DNA of 64,000 nt from Coix lacryma-jobi var. lacryma-jobi (taxonomy: Eukaryota > Streptophyta > Magnoliopsida > Poales > Poaceae), in contig VDCT01000089.1 in the NCBI GenBank assembly GCA_009763385.1, forward strand, positions 620,001 through 684,000, written 5' to 3'. How positions within the stretch are numbered: the first letter of the stretch is position 1; each line of letters starts with the position of its first letter. The position numbers and the translations under genes were made by a program. The notes under the pieces are model-generated. The model had not been told where the DNA came from. It made no database searches and worked only from the letters and a program-made list of their open reading frames with translations. Positions 10,813 through 20,283 of the stretch are shown piece after piece.

Positions 10813-11576
10813 TCCTTGAATGTTGATATGGCATCCTGTAACACTCTTGTGTCATGGGCAGACCCCGGCCATCCCGCAAGGAGAAATGTGAAGACCATGT
10901 CAAAATCACATACAGCCATCACATTTTGAGTGCTGATGCCCTTGCGACACAAGTGTTGCACAAACTTATCTTGTGGTACGACAACAAGGAAGTGACTGTC
11001 ATCTATAGCTCCTATGCACCTCTTGAATTCAGGATAGAATCTATGGTTTCTCAACCTAGGATGCATTGTTGACCTAAATTCTGGGTCCCGAGGTTTAATG
11101 ATGTTGTCTGTAAGTTTAAGCACACAGGACAACACTCTATAGAACATGTTGTGGACAGTGCCTAGAGATCTCTCAAATCTGTCCTCAGCTTGCCTATACG
11201 GTTGTGGAGCACCAAGCATCCATAGGAATAGACCTAAAGCCTCAATAGATGTGGACTTTGTAGTGTCTTTGAGGCCATGCTCATCTACCAAGACCTTATG
11301 CAGTCTATAGAACATAGCTAGGGAAATTCTAAACATGTTGTAACACCTAGTTTTATCTGCTAGTTTCTGTTGTACCCACTCCAGGCCAGTCATTGTTGGC
11401 ACCCTATAGTCTGACCTATTGTAATGCTTTTTGAAATGCAAGGCATACATGTTCATACCAAGCTGTATTGCAGCTTCTTCATCAGCATCAAAGAACAGGC
11501 TGAAAAATTCGTCCTTCCACTGTTCATCATCGTCGTCGTCATCTGTAGTTACTGAAGCTCCAGGTTGCCCAGCCAT
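10813..11576 (-). pseudogene. PIF/Harbinger transposase, C-terminal third missing
   Basis: DDE transposase of the PIF/Harbinger superfamily (DDE_4/HARBI1-like). Start taken at 11576 (MAGQPGASV), preceded by GTTCAG. N-terminal acidic Asp run, then a helix-turn-helix-like region with CYNMFRISLAMFYRLHKVL. The catalytic domain shows CIGAIDDSHFLV (first Asp) and KGISTQNVMAVCDFDMVF, then LAGWPGSAHDTRV (second Asp). The reading stops making sense after AISTFKDYF at about 10813, before the third acidic residue, because the sequence switches to element D reverse transcriptase. About 250 of the usual 380-450 residues remain. Inactive as it stands. Confidence 0.9.
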
Positions 11577-12083
11577 CTGAACACATGAAAAAAAATAGAT
11601 GAACACACATTAGTATCATTTTACAAAAGCCTATATACTCTTGTAGCAGTACCTGAAAGATCACTTATACCCAGAAAGGAACACCATCAACGATTCACAA
11701 CCGCATAAAACAAATTTGGCAAAATTCATCCACGAATGAACATCAGCAATTAATGCGAATAACAGACTTTGTTCGAACATTCAAATCACATAAATAATTC
11801 AAACACCACCATATACATGACAGACTTAGTTCACGATACAAAAGGCACGACAAATGCATGGATAAAAGGGTCTAGTTAATGACCCTCGAGCTCGCATGGT
11901 CTTTAATGATGGCCAACCTTCCTTGGGAGATAACTGCAGGAAAATCTTGTATCGATTTCATTTCTAGCGATCTTGCCCACAGCAGCCCACAACTATTCAT
12001 TTTCCTCTGTTCCCTGCCTCTCTAGCCAGCTTTCCAACTAGGTCAACGGTTTCCAGTTTTTCATTCTTCTTGGCCTTGTGAGC
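11577..12083. other. Spacer between transposon genes
   Basis: About 500 AT-rich bases between the start of the transposase and the end of the Myb-like gene. No ORF, RNA gene or repeat seen. It may hold the transposase promoter. Confidence 0.4.
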
Positions 12084-13535
12084 CTACTTCCTCTGACCCC
12101 ACATCTCCTGCAACACTTGAGTCTTGTTCTCCAAAGTTAAGGTCAAGTTCCTCATGTTCTCATTCATCCTGACTGCTGGACTCCGGGACCTCTTGCTTGG
12201 AGTACCAGCTATGCTGTGGTTGCTGAGAAGACTATAGCTCCTCTTGCTGCCACTGCTCTGAGGGGTGCACACGTCTTCTTCATCATCAGTACTAACATAT
12301 AGTGGTGCATTCTTACGGCTAGGAACATAAGCTGTCTCCCCAGTGATAGTTGCGCCCCCGAACATGATATCCAAAAGATCCATGTATGGTGGCATTGCAC
12401 CTTTCAACTGCTCCTGGAAAACAAAATAGAGATCAACATGTTATAAACTCTCAAAAGCATGCAGCTGCACTGAAGCATGAAAACATAACCGATTTAGGTG
12501 TACCTTGTCGTCGTTCTCCTCCCACCATTCATCTGTAGCGTTGATGGAGCCATCTGGATTGCGCCCCAATCCCGTTTCTTTGTTCTGGAGGTTTCGTAGG
12601 CTATTCAAGAGAGTCCTCAGCTTACGGTACTTGTAGCCAAAGTTGACGTTATCGTGAACTAATTCGGTGGCTTTGAAGAAAGCCTCCAACAGGTTCTGCC
12701 AACCCCACCTGTTCATTTGACTCCCTGGGCAGTTGCCCTTGCGCATCTCTTCAATGTACAACTCACAGAAGATACGGGTGTTTTTCCGTACTCCATCGGG
12801 CCCTGCTTAGGATGTTCTGAAATTATGCAGAATCTCTGAGTCTTGCATGTCATTTCATTAGTCAATAAAGTAACCAATACCAGGTTGCATGTCATTGCAT
12901 TACTTAATGATTCATGCAGCAAGCAAAGCACAACAAGTAAAGAACAATAAATAAAGAACGAACAACATTTGCAGTTCATGGACAAAGAAACTTTATGTAT
13001 ACCGGCACTTCAGTGCGAGGGACGTCATCGGTGGCAGCTGCCTGGACACCCTGACGACCTCAGGGAGGCACGGGGACAGCAACACGGCTAGCATGGGCGT
13101 TTCCTCCACTGCCACCTACGACGCGGCGAGGAACTCGGAGGCCAAGGGAACCCCTGCCGCCAATGGAAGGCCCGCGCACGGGATGGGGGCTACGAGTCTG
13201 GCCGCTTCCGCCATCTTCCTCCGAGGAGGACTGCAGTGTGTGCTGATACCCAGTCATGCCCGCCACGACGCGCCGGCGTTGAGGTCGAGCGAACCAAACT
13301 GGAGGGGTTGCCGAAGCTGTTCAGTGCTAGTGGACGGCGCGTTGTTGCCGAAGTCGGAGGGGTTGCCGAAGCCGTAGGGGTTGCCGAAACCGGAGGGGTT
13401 GCCAAAGCCGTAGCCATAGCCGGAAAATGGCGGTGGCTGCGACATGAAGTCCCTAGTGTTTGAGGCGGCCGAGTTGGGGAACGAGCCGGCGTCGAACTCG
13501 CCGTCTTCATTGACGTCGCCGTGGTACCCGTCCAT
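12084..13535 (-). pseudogene. PIF/Harbinger ORF1: Myb/SANT-like DNA-binding protein, at least three exons, frameshifted
   Basis: This is the transposase partner that in plant PIF/Harbinger elements binds DNA and helps import transposase. First exon from 13535 (MDGYHGDVNEDGEF) has a low-complexity FGNP repeat; a frameshift near 13265 breaks it. The second exon (about 12800-12504) carries the Myb_DNA-bind_3-type domain: RWSTEK, one frameshift near 12785, then RIFCELYIEEMRKGN, MNRWGWQNLLEAF, ETGLGRNPDGSI and ATDEWWEEN. It ends at AAG|GTACACC. A 90 bp intron (12503-12414, GT...AG) precedes the last exon, which starts EQLKGAMPPYMDLLDIMFGG and ends MWGQRK at 12084. The last exon and its intron look intact. 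Confidence 0.82.
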
Positions 13536-14213
13536 CGCCTAGGAGGACAAGCGGAGGCGGGGAGAGACCAGCGGGAGCTGCGGCGGCGGGGGTAGGGGAG
13601 ACCGCGAGCGGCGGTGGTGGGGACAGAGCGCTACGGGTGGAGAGACCGGCGGGAGCTGCGACGGCGGGGGTTGGAGAGACCGGGAGCGGCGGCGGCGGAG
13701 ACAGAGCGCTATGGGTGGAGAGACCGGGGGTAGGAGCACTGTACGGGTGGATGAATGGATAGGCTTTTAGTCCCGGGCAGTGACACCACCCGGGTCTAAA
13801 AGACCTTTAGTCCCGGGGCGTACGGCAGCCCGGGACTAAAGGTTTGGGGCAGGCTTACACCCCGGGACAAAAGGTGGACCTTTAGTCCCGGGTGGTGGCA
13901 CCGCGTGGGACCGAAGGGGTTTCTCCCGCCAATGTTTTGGGTTTGCAGTATTTTGGGTTATATAATAAGTTTTCATTATATAAATATGTTGTAATGTTGT
14001 TAATTGCATAGTAAAAATATCACATAATTATATCTCTCATTCTTATCAACAAATTTAATTTTCTAGCTCTAATTTATAAACAAGTTCATGACACCCAAAT
14101 TTAATAAGCATCACTCACTGGTGGCATATAAGTAGTAGCAGTTGAACTTGTCTAATTAATTATTACATCAAGATAACAGTGCAGCCTCATCTACTTGGCC
14201 ACAACCAAAGCAA
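13536..14213. repeat. Subterminal TAGTCCCGG repeats and GC-rich leader
   Basis: 13540-13740 is GC-rich repeated GGAGAGACCGGGAG-like sequence upstream of ORF1. 13760-13925 carries inverted copies of CTTTAGTCCCGGG / CCCGGGACTAAAGG that can fold into hairpins, the same motif family as 15305-15550. 13930-14210 is AT-rich with nothing recognised. Two blocks of these repeats inside one element may mean that the part to their right is a separate or captured segment. Confidence 0.6.
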
Positions 14214-14483
14214 CTAACAACACCTGCACATTTTGTCCACATCACAGTCCAACAGATGAACTGCCTGCCACTCCAACCTAATAGGAAGGTAAAGTAGGAG
14301 TAGGTGCAGTAGAATTGAGTTGATTCTTGAGTTGAAAGCCTCTAGATCTGCAGAAGCTTCCTCAAAAGACCTGTACTTTTTATGCACAGCTCCCTTAACT
14401 TTGAGGACATACTGACTGCACTCGGCCCAGCTGGTGTAAATACCTGGCTTGGTGCCCTCGAAAACAACATACCAAGCAGGCAT
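14214..14483 (-). CDS. RNase H1 N-terminal / viroplasmin-like ORF in the transposon
   Basis: An 89-residue reading starting MPAWYVVFEGTKPGIYTSW, then AECSQYVLKVKGAVHKKYRSF and EEASADLEAFNS. The WYVVFEG-KPGIYTSW-EC-VKGA-KYRSFEEA pattern is characteristic of the RNase H1 N-terminal hybrid-binding domain family (also the caulimovirus viroplasmin domain, PF01693). About 50 residues form the domain; the last 35 look unrelated and may be read-through past a splice site. No RNase H catalytic domain follows. It is likely an accessory or captured exon of the transposon; whether it is translated is unknown. Confidence 0.7.
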   Translation of the reverse strand: MPAWYVVFEGTKPGIYTSWAECSQYVLKVKGAVHKKYRSFEEASADLEAFNSRINSILLHLLLLYLPIRLEWQAVHLLDCDVDKMCRCC

Positions 14484-14504
14484 CCTTCTCCATTTGTAGT
14501 TGAG

Positions 14505-15035
14505 CAGTAAACTAAAGTATTATATATTTCTACTTTTTGTAAACAAATGATTTAACTGATTTCTATTTCTCCAAAAAATTAAAATAAACTAATTAAACCG
14601 GTCACATTATGTAAACTAAAGTATTATATATTCTAATTTCTGTAAACAAATGATTTAACTGATTTCTATTTCTCCAAAAAAATTAAAATAAAATAATTAA
14701 ACCGGTCACATTTTATAAACTAAAGTATTATATATTTCTATTTTTTGTAAGCAAATGATTTAAATGATCTCTATTTCTCCCAAAAATTAAAATAAACTAA
14801 TTAAACCCGGTCACATTATGTCAACTAAAGTATTATATATTTCTAATTTCTGTAAACAAATGATTTAACTGATTTCTATTTCTCCAAAAAAAATAAAAAA
14901 AATAATTAAACCGGTCACATTTTGTAAACTAAAGTATTATATATTTCTATTTTTTTGTAAGCAAATGATTTAAATGATCTCTATTTCTCTAAAAAATTAA
15001 AATAAACTAATTAAACTGGTCACATTTTGTTTTTA
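14505..15035. repeat. Five tandem AT-rich units of about 105 bp
   Basis: Each unit starts with an AAACTAAAGTATTATATAT-like core and ends with ATTAAACCGGTCACATT. Starts are near 14508, 14612, 14716, 14821 and 14927. Units 2 and 4 share TTCTGTAAACAAATGATTTAAC, while 3 and 5 share GTAAGCAAATGATTTAAATG (given here only as landmarks), suggesting growth by duplication of a two-unit block. It lies inside the transposon. Confidence 0.85.
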
Positions 15036-15299
15036 GGGTACTAATTTAAACTATCAAGTGAATGAACTCAATATATATATATGGCAGCTAAAATTATGAA
15101 AAACTAAAGGCAGTAACCTTTGAATTAGCCGACGTCGACGTAGATGTGATGAAATAGATCAATCGCCGGAGATATGTTAACAAACAAAAATCACCGGAGA
15201 AGAGAGCAAACAAGCAGCAAAACAATAACTCAATGAAAAAAATAAAGAATGAGAGAGCTCGGGCAGGGGCTGAAGAAAGTGGAAGAACAGTTTAAATAT

Positions 15300-15619
15300 A
15301 GGAGAGACATTTAGTCCCGGCCCTTGTTCCTAGCCGGGGCTAAATGTTGGCATTTAGCCCCGGCTGGATACAGCAACCGGGGCAAAACCTTAGCCCCGGT
15401 TGGTGTCACCAACCGGGGCTAAAGGTCAATCTTTAACCCCGGTTGGTGACACCAACCGGGACTAAAGGTCCCTCTGACAAATGAGCCATTGGGCAGGGGA
15501 ACTTTAGCCCCGGTTGTTGTTACCAACCGGGGCTAAAGACCTTTCTAGTCCCGGACGCAAATTTTTCTGTGACTAATGCTGATTTTGCAAATCGTCCTAA
15601 GGCCTGTTCTCTAGTAGTG
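15300..15619. repeat. Right terminal region of the transposon: foldback repeats and terminus
   Basis: 15310-15550 holds successive inverted pairs such as TTAGCCCCGGTTGGTG and CACCAACCGGGGCTAA, able to form several hairpins. The terminus reads TCTCTAGTAGTG at 15608-15619 (CACTACTAGAGA outward-in). Element D coding sequence resumes at 15620. Confidence 0.8.
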
Positions 15620-15636
15620 CCTCATGCAAGCGGTCA

Positions 15637-16467
15637 TTATAATCCTGCAGGTGGCCTGTTCTCCTCTGAAGCGCGTATGCCCTCAAGGCAAACACCTCGA
15701 AGCGACTCCTCGGTCTCCCTCATGATCAAAGCCAAGAAGGTAGCAGACTCCTGCTGAATGCTGAGCTGATGGGCTGTCTCCTGCTCTCTCTGAAGTGTCT
15801 GGTCCCTCTCCATTGTCATACGTGCCAACTCTGAAGTGAGGCGGTCTATCTCAGCGGTATGCTCCTGCTGCCTCCGGTGCTGTGCAGCCATCTCCTCACT
15901 AAGGATGTGGTCCAGCTGATCATAGCTATGGGATAGACATCCATAGGTAGCCATGAGTGCAGCCATAGCACTCCCGGCTGGTCCGGCACAATGCTCCCTC
16001 TCAAGCGAACTGGCCTCATGTACGGCGGCTCCTGGCTGACGCCACACTGACTGATAGGGATCTGTTGTCGGGAAGATGCTGGCTGTAGCCTGGGCAACCA
16101 CTTCCGGATGGTCCTCCATAATATCCCAGAGAACGGTGTAGGCAACTCTATTAGCTCCATCCCATGGGGTCCTCCCCAGCAACGCGAACACTCGGCGGCA
16201 CCAAACGTGATCCTGCTCATCACGGCTAGGCACGTCCACCTCCACCGTGTACATATGGTGGTCCTCAGAAATCTGCACGTGATGCCAATCATACTGTTGC
16301 TCCTGACCCTCCTGGTATCCCACCAAGTGCAACACCCTCCAAAGGATGGTAGGCATGCCGAACTCATCTAGGAAGTCCTCCGACCCCTCAGCAGTCCATG
16401 GTCCCAGTATGTAATTAGGCCTCTTGCCTCCAGTTGACTTACGAGCTATGCGCTTGGTACGGGCCAT
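15637..16467 (-). CDS. Extra 5' ORF with histone H3 tail-like N-terminus (copy D, longest intact)
   Basis: The best-preserved copy, 276 residues. N-terminus MARTKRIARKSTGGKRPNYI: K4, R8-K9-S10, T11, G12-G13 and K14 equivalents of histone H3 are present. Changes are Q5R, T6I and A15R. Initiator Met before Ala is expected to be removed, exposing Ala as in H3. Residues 20-125 form a conserved body of unknown fold (landmarks PTILWRVLHLVGYQEG, MYTVEVDVPSRDEQDHVWCR and GRTPWDGANRVAYTVLWDIM). Residues 175-250 look coiled-coil (QHRRQQEHTAEIDRLTSELA). The C-terminus is early: about 40 bases present in copy A are missing near 15660, shifting frame to a TAA at 15637-15639, so the acidic tail of A and C is absent. 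Start 16467 is chosen for the CAG|ATG boundary; an in-frame upstream ATG at 16488 would hide the tail. Confidence 0.85.
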   Translation of the reverse strand: MARTKRIARKSTGGKRPNYILGPWTAEGSEDFLDEFGMPTILWRVLHLVGYQEGQEQQYDWHHVQISEDHHMYTVEVDVPSRDEQDHVWCRRVFALLGRTPWDGANRVAYTVLWDIMEDHPEVVAQATASIFPTTDPYQSVWRQPGAAVHEASSLEREHCAGPAGSAMAALMATYGCLSHSYDQLDHILSEEMAAQHRRQQEHTAEIDRLTSELARMTMERDQTLQREQETAHQLSIQQESATFLALIMRETEESLRGVCLEGIRASEENRPPAGL

Positions 16468-17396
16468 CTGTAATAAGTTTATCCACATAGGTTTTCATTA
16501 GTTTGAGAACAACTTTTATTAAGGAAAATAGGACGAATAACATAAGGAAGGAAGTAAGATTAATGCCAAGTTATATGATCATGATGCATGTGCGTAACAT
16601 ACGTCCTCACTGTCTAACAATCTAACGGCTAGACGGTGGCATACATGTTCGCTCATAACGTCAACTAGACGTACTATACGTTCGCAAGTTAGCGTACCTG
16701 CAGAAAAATCATTTCAGCCCTGCCCACAGTATGAATATCATGCATTGCTGAAATTAAATCTAATACTAACTTAGGTGCACACCCAGTATACACGTAAGCG
16801 GTATATGCACCCATCAGAATAATATTACTCCCACAATTAAGTACCTTCACATATACTTGTGTGTAACAAGTATACATTCCAATACCAATCTAGCACACCC
16901 CTAGATCGGCGGTTGTCCGACCACGCTCGCACTCACCTTACACTACCCATTTCTTATAGCTACCCGCAATTAAATACCTTCGCTTGTACTCGTGTGCATA
17001 CGGGTATAGGCTCTAGTACCAAACTAGCTTTCCCCTAAACCAACGGTTGTTTGGTCATGCACTCACAACTCTCTTATTACCTTGGCATAGAGGCAAACTG
17101 ATCCATACATTACTATCCCGAAGAATAGCACCCATATAATTCCCCATTGCCGTATGGACGACAGCATAACAGAAATAGAAATATGATGCATAAACCCCAC
17201 CAAGTCAGTACTTTAATAGCCACCTAAGTTCCTATCTGGGCATAAGGACTTGATCAATGGCACACCTTAATCTTTATCAATAAGATTTTCAGATCCTAAT
17301 ATAGCTATAGGTTTTGGCAAATAAAATTCTGATTTGAAAATATGGTTTTTCAAATACACTCATGAATAGTGACGCTAACCATGCTCCGATGCCAGC
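16468..17396 (-). other. Leader and primer-binding site of element D
   Basis: Untranslated leader of about 0.9 kb. The primer-binding site is 17381-17394, reading TGGCATCGGAGCAT in element sense, resembling the complement of the initiator-Met tRNA 3' end (family TGGTATCAGAGC), two bases from the LTR. The leader contains a diverged tandem duplication of about 130 bp (around 16838-16960 and 16970-17085; shared landmarks ATTAARTACCTTC and GTACTCGTGTGCATACG-like). The same leader is found in C at 56120-57032. Confidence 0.75.
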
Positions 17397-19440
17397 TGTG
17401 ACAGAACCGACCAATTTATACCAGATTAAGCACCGAACCCCCCGTTTTCACAGAGATTGACAGGTACTTAAGCTCGTACAAACTCGGTAGTCCGGAAATC
17501 TCGAAGGATTTCAAACATTCAACTTTAGCCAAGATCGTAATAGATTAGCGTACATGTCCACAGATACATTTATTTCGCACATAGTTCAAATACATCGGAG
17601 TTCAACATTATTACAATCCATAGTTTGGAATTTGTAGCGGAAGCAACATAGTTTTAAAACATAAGTTCATGGTTCACAATATGGCGCCATTGCCTGATCA
17701 GTCCACAAAAGCATGAGGTGAGGATAAGAGATGACCATGCCCACGGTCTATTCATCACCCGTAACTGGGTACAGGCAGTTCTCACAGTAGCCATAGAAGC
17801 ACTGTCCATCTGCAACAATAAGGGATAAAACCCTGAGTACAAGAAGGTACTCAGCTAGACTTACCCATCATAAACCAGAAATAAGTGACACCAAGGAGTA
17901 TGCAAGGCTGTATCTGGGTTGCCCATACTTACCTTTTGCATAAAAGCATTTTTACCAATAAATAATCATCATTAGGGTATTAGCAGTCAATTTATATAAT
18001 CAACCTGATTAACTAGATTTGTACCTGATCTAGAGCAATCACTTGGCTAATTAATCAAGCAAGAGTGACTATTTCATCAATAGCCTTTCAGATTCAGTAC
18101 CATAACCATCTTTCATTCCATAAGTTACTACGGTAACACATGCCCAGTCAAGTTACTCACTATCCTGGAGCGATGGCGATTATAATCGATTCCTACCAGC
18201 TGGGGATAAAAATGTCGCACACTCGCCCGATCACACCCTGCCAGGTAGCCGTCGGCGGCCACTTCAGGAAATTCGAGAACACAACGCACGGGACGGTCAT
18301 GGGCCCTTCTACACCGGGGGTTATCTCAATGCCAGGTCGCTCAAGCTATAACAGCCCACGGTCATGCCAGGTTAATCAGGCCCCGCCTGTCCACGGACCA
18401 TGCCAGGTTGCTCAGAATAGTTGCCCACGGTACATATAAGGCCCTGGGTGTTAGGTGTCAACATCTCCATCACCGGCTCGAATAGCCTTACTCGGCTTCA
18501 CGGGAGGTACTCAGACCTACTTCGTTAAGTGATTGACACGTTCAAAATGACTGAGGTGTGCCTTCGTCGGGTCCTAATCGACACAGACGGGAGACTACCA
18601 ACACACAGGACCCATGCCCTGCTGCTCCTACATCCCGCCCGGTCTCACATTAATTATCACATGGTTATCTCCATGATAGCACGAGGCTAGACATGATCAG
18701 TATCCACCTATATGCGGGATACAGGAAATCACCTGACTTTTACCGGTCTAAGCAGGGCTAAGCATATAATCAAGCCTAGACCTAACAGGGATATCAAGAT
18801 AATAATGTAGGTGGACAAGGATAAGTAAGTAATGCATCAACGGTGTCATTCAACTCCTATAACTTAATGCAACAACACATCAGGTTAACATGGTAATTAA
18901 TTTGCAAACCATAGGAGTGGGATGCTCTGGGGCTTGCCTCTTTCGAAGTAAGAGGGTCGATGGTTGGGGCACTCAGGTAGGTCCTCGACGTCTCCTTCTT
19001 CGGTCCTCTCGTCCAGGGTCTCCTCCGGACTCGGCTCCTCCGGCGGCTGCGGGTTCTGGATCTCCACTACCGATCCTGTATGATGCATAGTATGTGTAAA
19101 TAAAATGAATGCACATGGGATGCATTGGTGATGCAACATGGAATAAGTAATTCAGGAGATAACACCTGTCATCTACTTCATCCTCTCTAACAAGGTAGTT
19201 AACATCATCCTATTATCACTTAGCCATTTGCTACCACTTAATCATTTAATTAAACCTTAGAACAACAACCCTCAGATAACAACTTCAGAAAAATCTACAG
19301 AAATTACTGGAAGCTGGCAACATGCAATCTAGTTCCCTGTCCAAATCTCAAGCCATTTGGACTTAAACTCTACTCTCTATGAAAATACAAACATTACCAT
19401 GAAAAGGTGCTTTGAACTATAGACCCCTAGCAAAAAGTGT
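17397..19440 (-). repeat. 5' LTR of element D, truncated
   Basis: It begins TGTGACAGAACCGACC (LTR 3' end in element sense) and follows the C and A LTRs for about 2 kb. It stops at AGCAAAAAGTGT (19440), a point corresponding to about 8000 in the A LTR. The GC-rich half and the TGTAACACC terminus are missing. Confidence 0.88.
18897..19075 (-). other. Exon-like acidic reading inside the LTR (copy D)
   Basis: An uninterrupted reading in element sense after CATCATACAG: VVEIQNPQPPEEPSPEE, TLDERTEEGDVEDLPECPN, HRPSYFERGKPQSIPLLWF, AN, stop. It is acidic and Pro/Glu-rich. This is the only one of the four LTR copies in which the frame is open throughout. Function unknown. Confidence 0.5.
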
Positions 19441-19608
19441 TGTTGATGCTGAACTATTACGATCCTATGTTGTTGATGTCAGAAAAAGTTTGAAATCCTT
19501 CGAGATTTCACGGACTACCGGGTTTATATGGGCTCAAGTGTGCAATTTTACTGCTCCGGCGGAGAATTTCATACTTGTGCTCTTTATAAATTGGTCGGTT
19601 CTGTTACA
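19441..19608 (+). repeat. Chromovirus LTR 3' end in the opposite orientation
   Basis: It contains TTTGAAATCCTTCGAGATTT and ends ATTGGTCGGTTCTGTTACA, the LTR 3' terminus read on the + strand. It abuts the truncated minus-strand LTR of D at 19440/19441, so two LTR pieces meet in opposite orientation. The copia LTR begins directly after, at ATGAGTGAT. Confidence 0.75.
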
Positions 19609-20073
19609 ATGAGTGATCGATCAACGGGCAACATGTCTCTCTTTTGTGTTTTGATGTGCCGTGCAGAGCTTGCTTGGTTGTGTTGATGTGCAGGTGCAGA
19701 GCTTGGAGATAGTGGTCGAAGATGAGGTGAAGGTCAAGTAGAGACGTGCCATGCCAACAGACCGGGAGCAGTGAAGGGGGACGTGAGGCTTGGACCGACG
19801 GACCGGGAGACCTTAGGACCAGCTGTGGTAGCTGGCACGTGGCATTGACAAGCAAGAGCACATGGGGGATGTGCGGTGCATCGGCCAAGTCGTAGGAAGG
19901 TGATGGCGTCGTGACACTTGGCGGGAGGTCAAGAAGGAAGGCGAATGCACTATGCCCGGCGTGGAGGCTGGACATTCTCTGGCATCGGTGCTGGAACTCG
20001 GCGTGTGCGAACCACATCCTGTCTATGGCACGGGTTTGGTAGTTGAGCCTCGAAAAACTACCCTCGACGGTTT

Positions 20074-20283
20074 CCAAGTTTGGGCCTCAAAACTCGGGAT
20101 GGCGGGTTTCCGAGTTTTGGCCTCAAAACTCGGCGAGGACGGTTTCCAGGTTTGGGCCTCAAAACCTGGGCTGGCGGGTTTCTGAGTTTGGGCCACAAAA
20201 CTCAGCCAGAGGACAGGTTTCCCGGTTTCGGCCTCCAAACTAGGGGGAGGTCTAGTTTTCCCGGATTCGGCCTCAAAACCGGA
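20074..20283 (+). repeat. Hairpin array 1 (six units of about 24 nt)
   Basis: Units begin at 20074, 20110, 20146, 20182 (exact 36 bp spacing), then about 20221 and 20260. Each has two 8-10 nt arms around a GGCCTC or GGCCAC centre. Arms of unit 2 are CCGAGTTTTG and CAAAACTCGG (perfect). Unit 3 pairs CCAGGTTT with AAACCTGG, and unit 4 pairs CTGAGTTT with AAACTCAG. Units 1, 5 and 6 have mismatches. Confidence 0.9.

Larger units (their letters stand above)
10813..15619 (-). mobile_element. PIF/Harbinger-type DNA transposon, left end deleted
   Basis: It carries a PIF/Harbinger transposase (11576 downward, truncated) and a Myb/SANT-like second ORF (13535-12084), the standard two-gene make-up of plant PIF/Harbinger. 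It also has an RNase H1 N-terminal-like ORF (14483-14214), an AT-rich tandem array, and subterminal repeats built on TTTAGTCCCGG / TTAGCCCCGG. The right end is at 15619, where the extra ORF of D resumes, and reads CACTACTAGAG in reverse complement. That terminus looks CACTA-like although the coding genes are PIF/Harbinger, so either the terminus is convergent or two elements are nested. The left terminus is gone, so the target duplication cannot be tested. Confidence 0.8.
10068..19440 (-). mobile_element. Element D: chromovirus related to A, minus strand, internally deleted
   Basis: Read right to left: partial LTR (17397-19440), primer site, leader, extra ORF with H3-like tail, then a DNA transposon, then reverse transcriptase/RNase H ending where A is inserted (10068). 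Everything from the end of the extra ORF to the start of RT (gag and protease in A) is missing. It was lost together with the left end of the transposon, presumably in one deletion. Sequence is closest to A. Confidence 0.88.

Noticed and set aside
10689..11606. A single 305-codon gene
   Set aside because: It is a chimera: PIF/Harbinger transposase to about 10813, then out-of-frame RT sequence of element D.
14505..15035. Centromeric-type satellite
   Set aside because: Five units only, confined to one DNA transposon.
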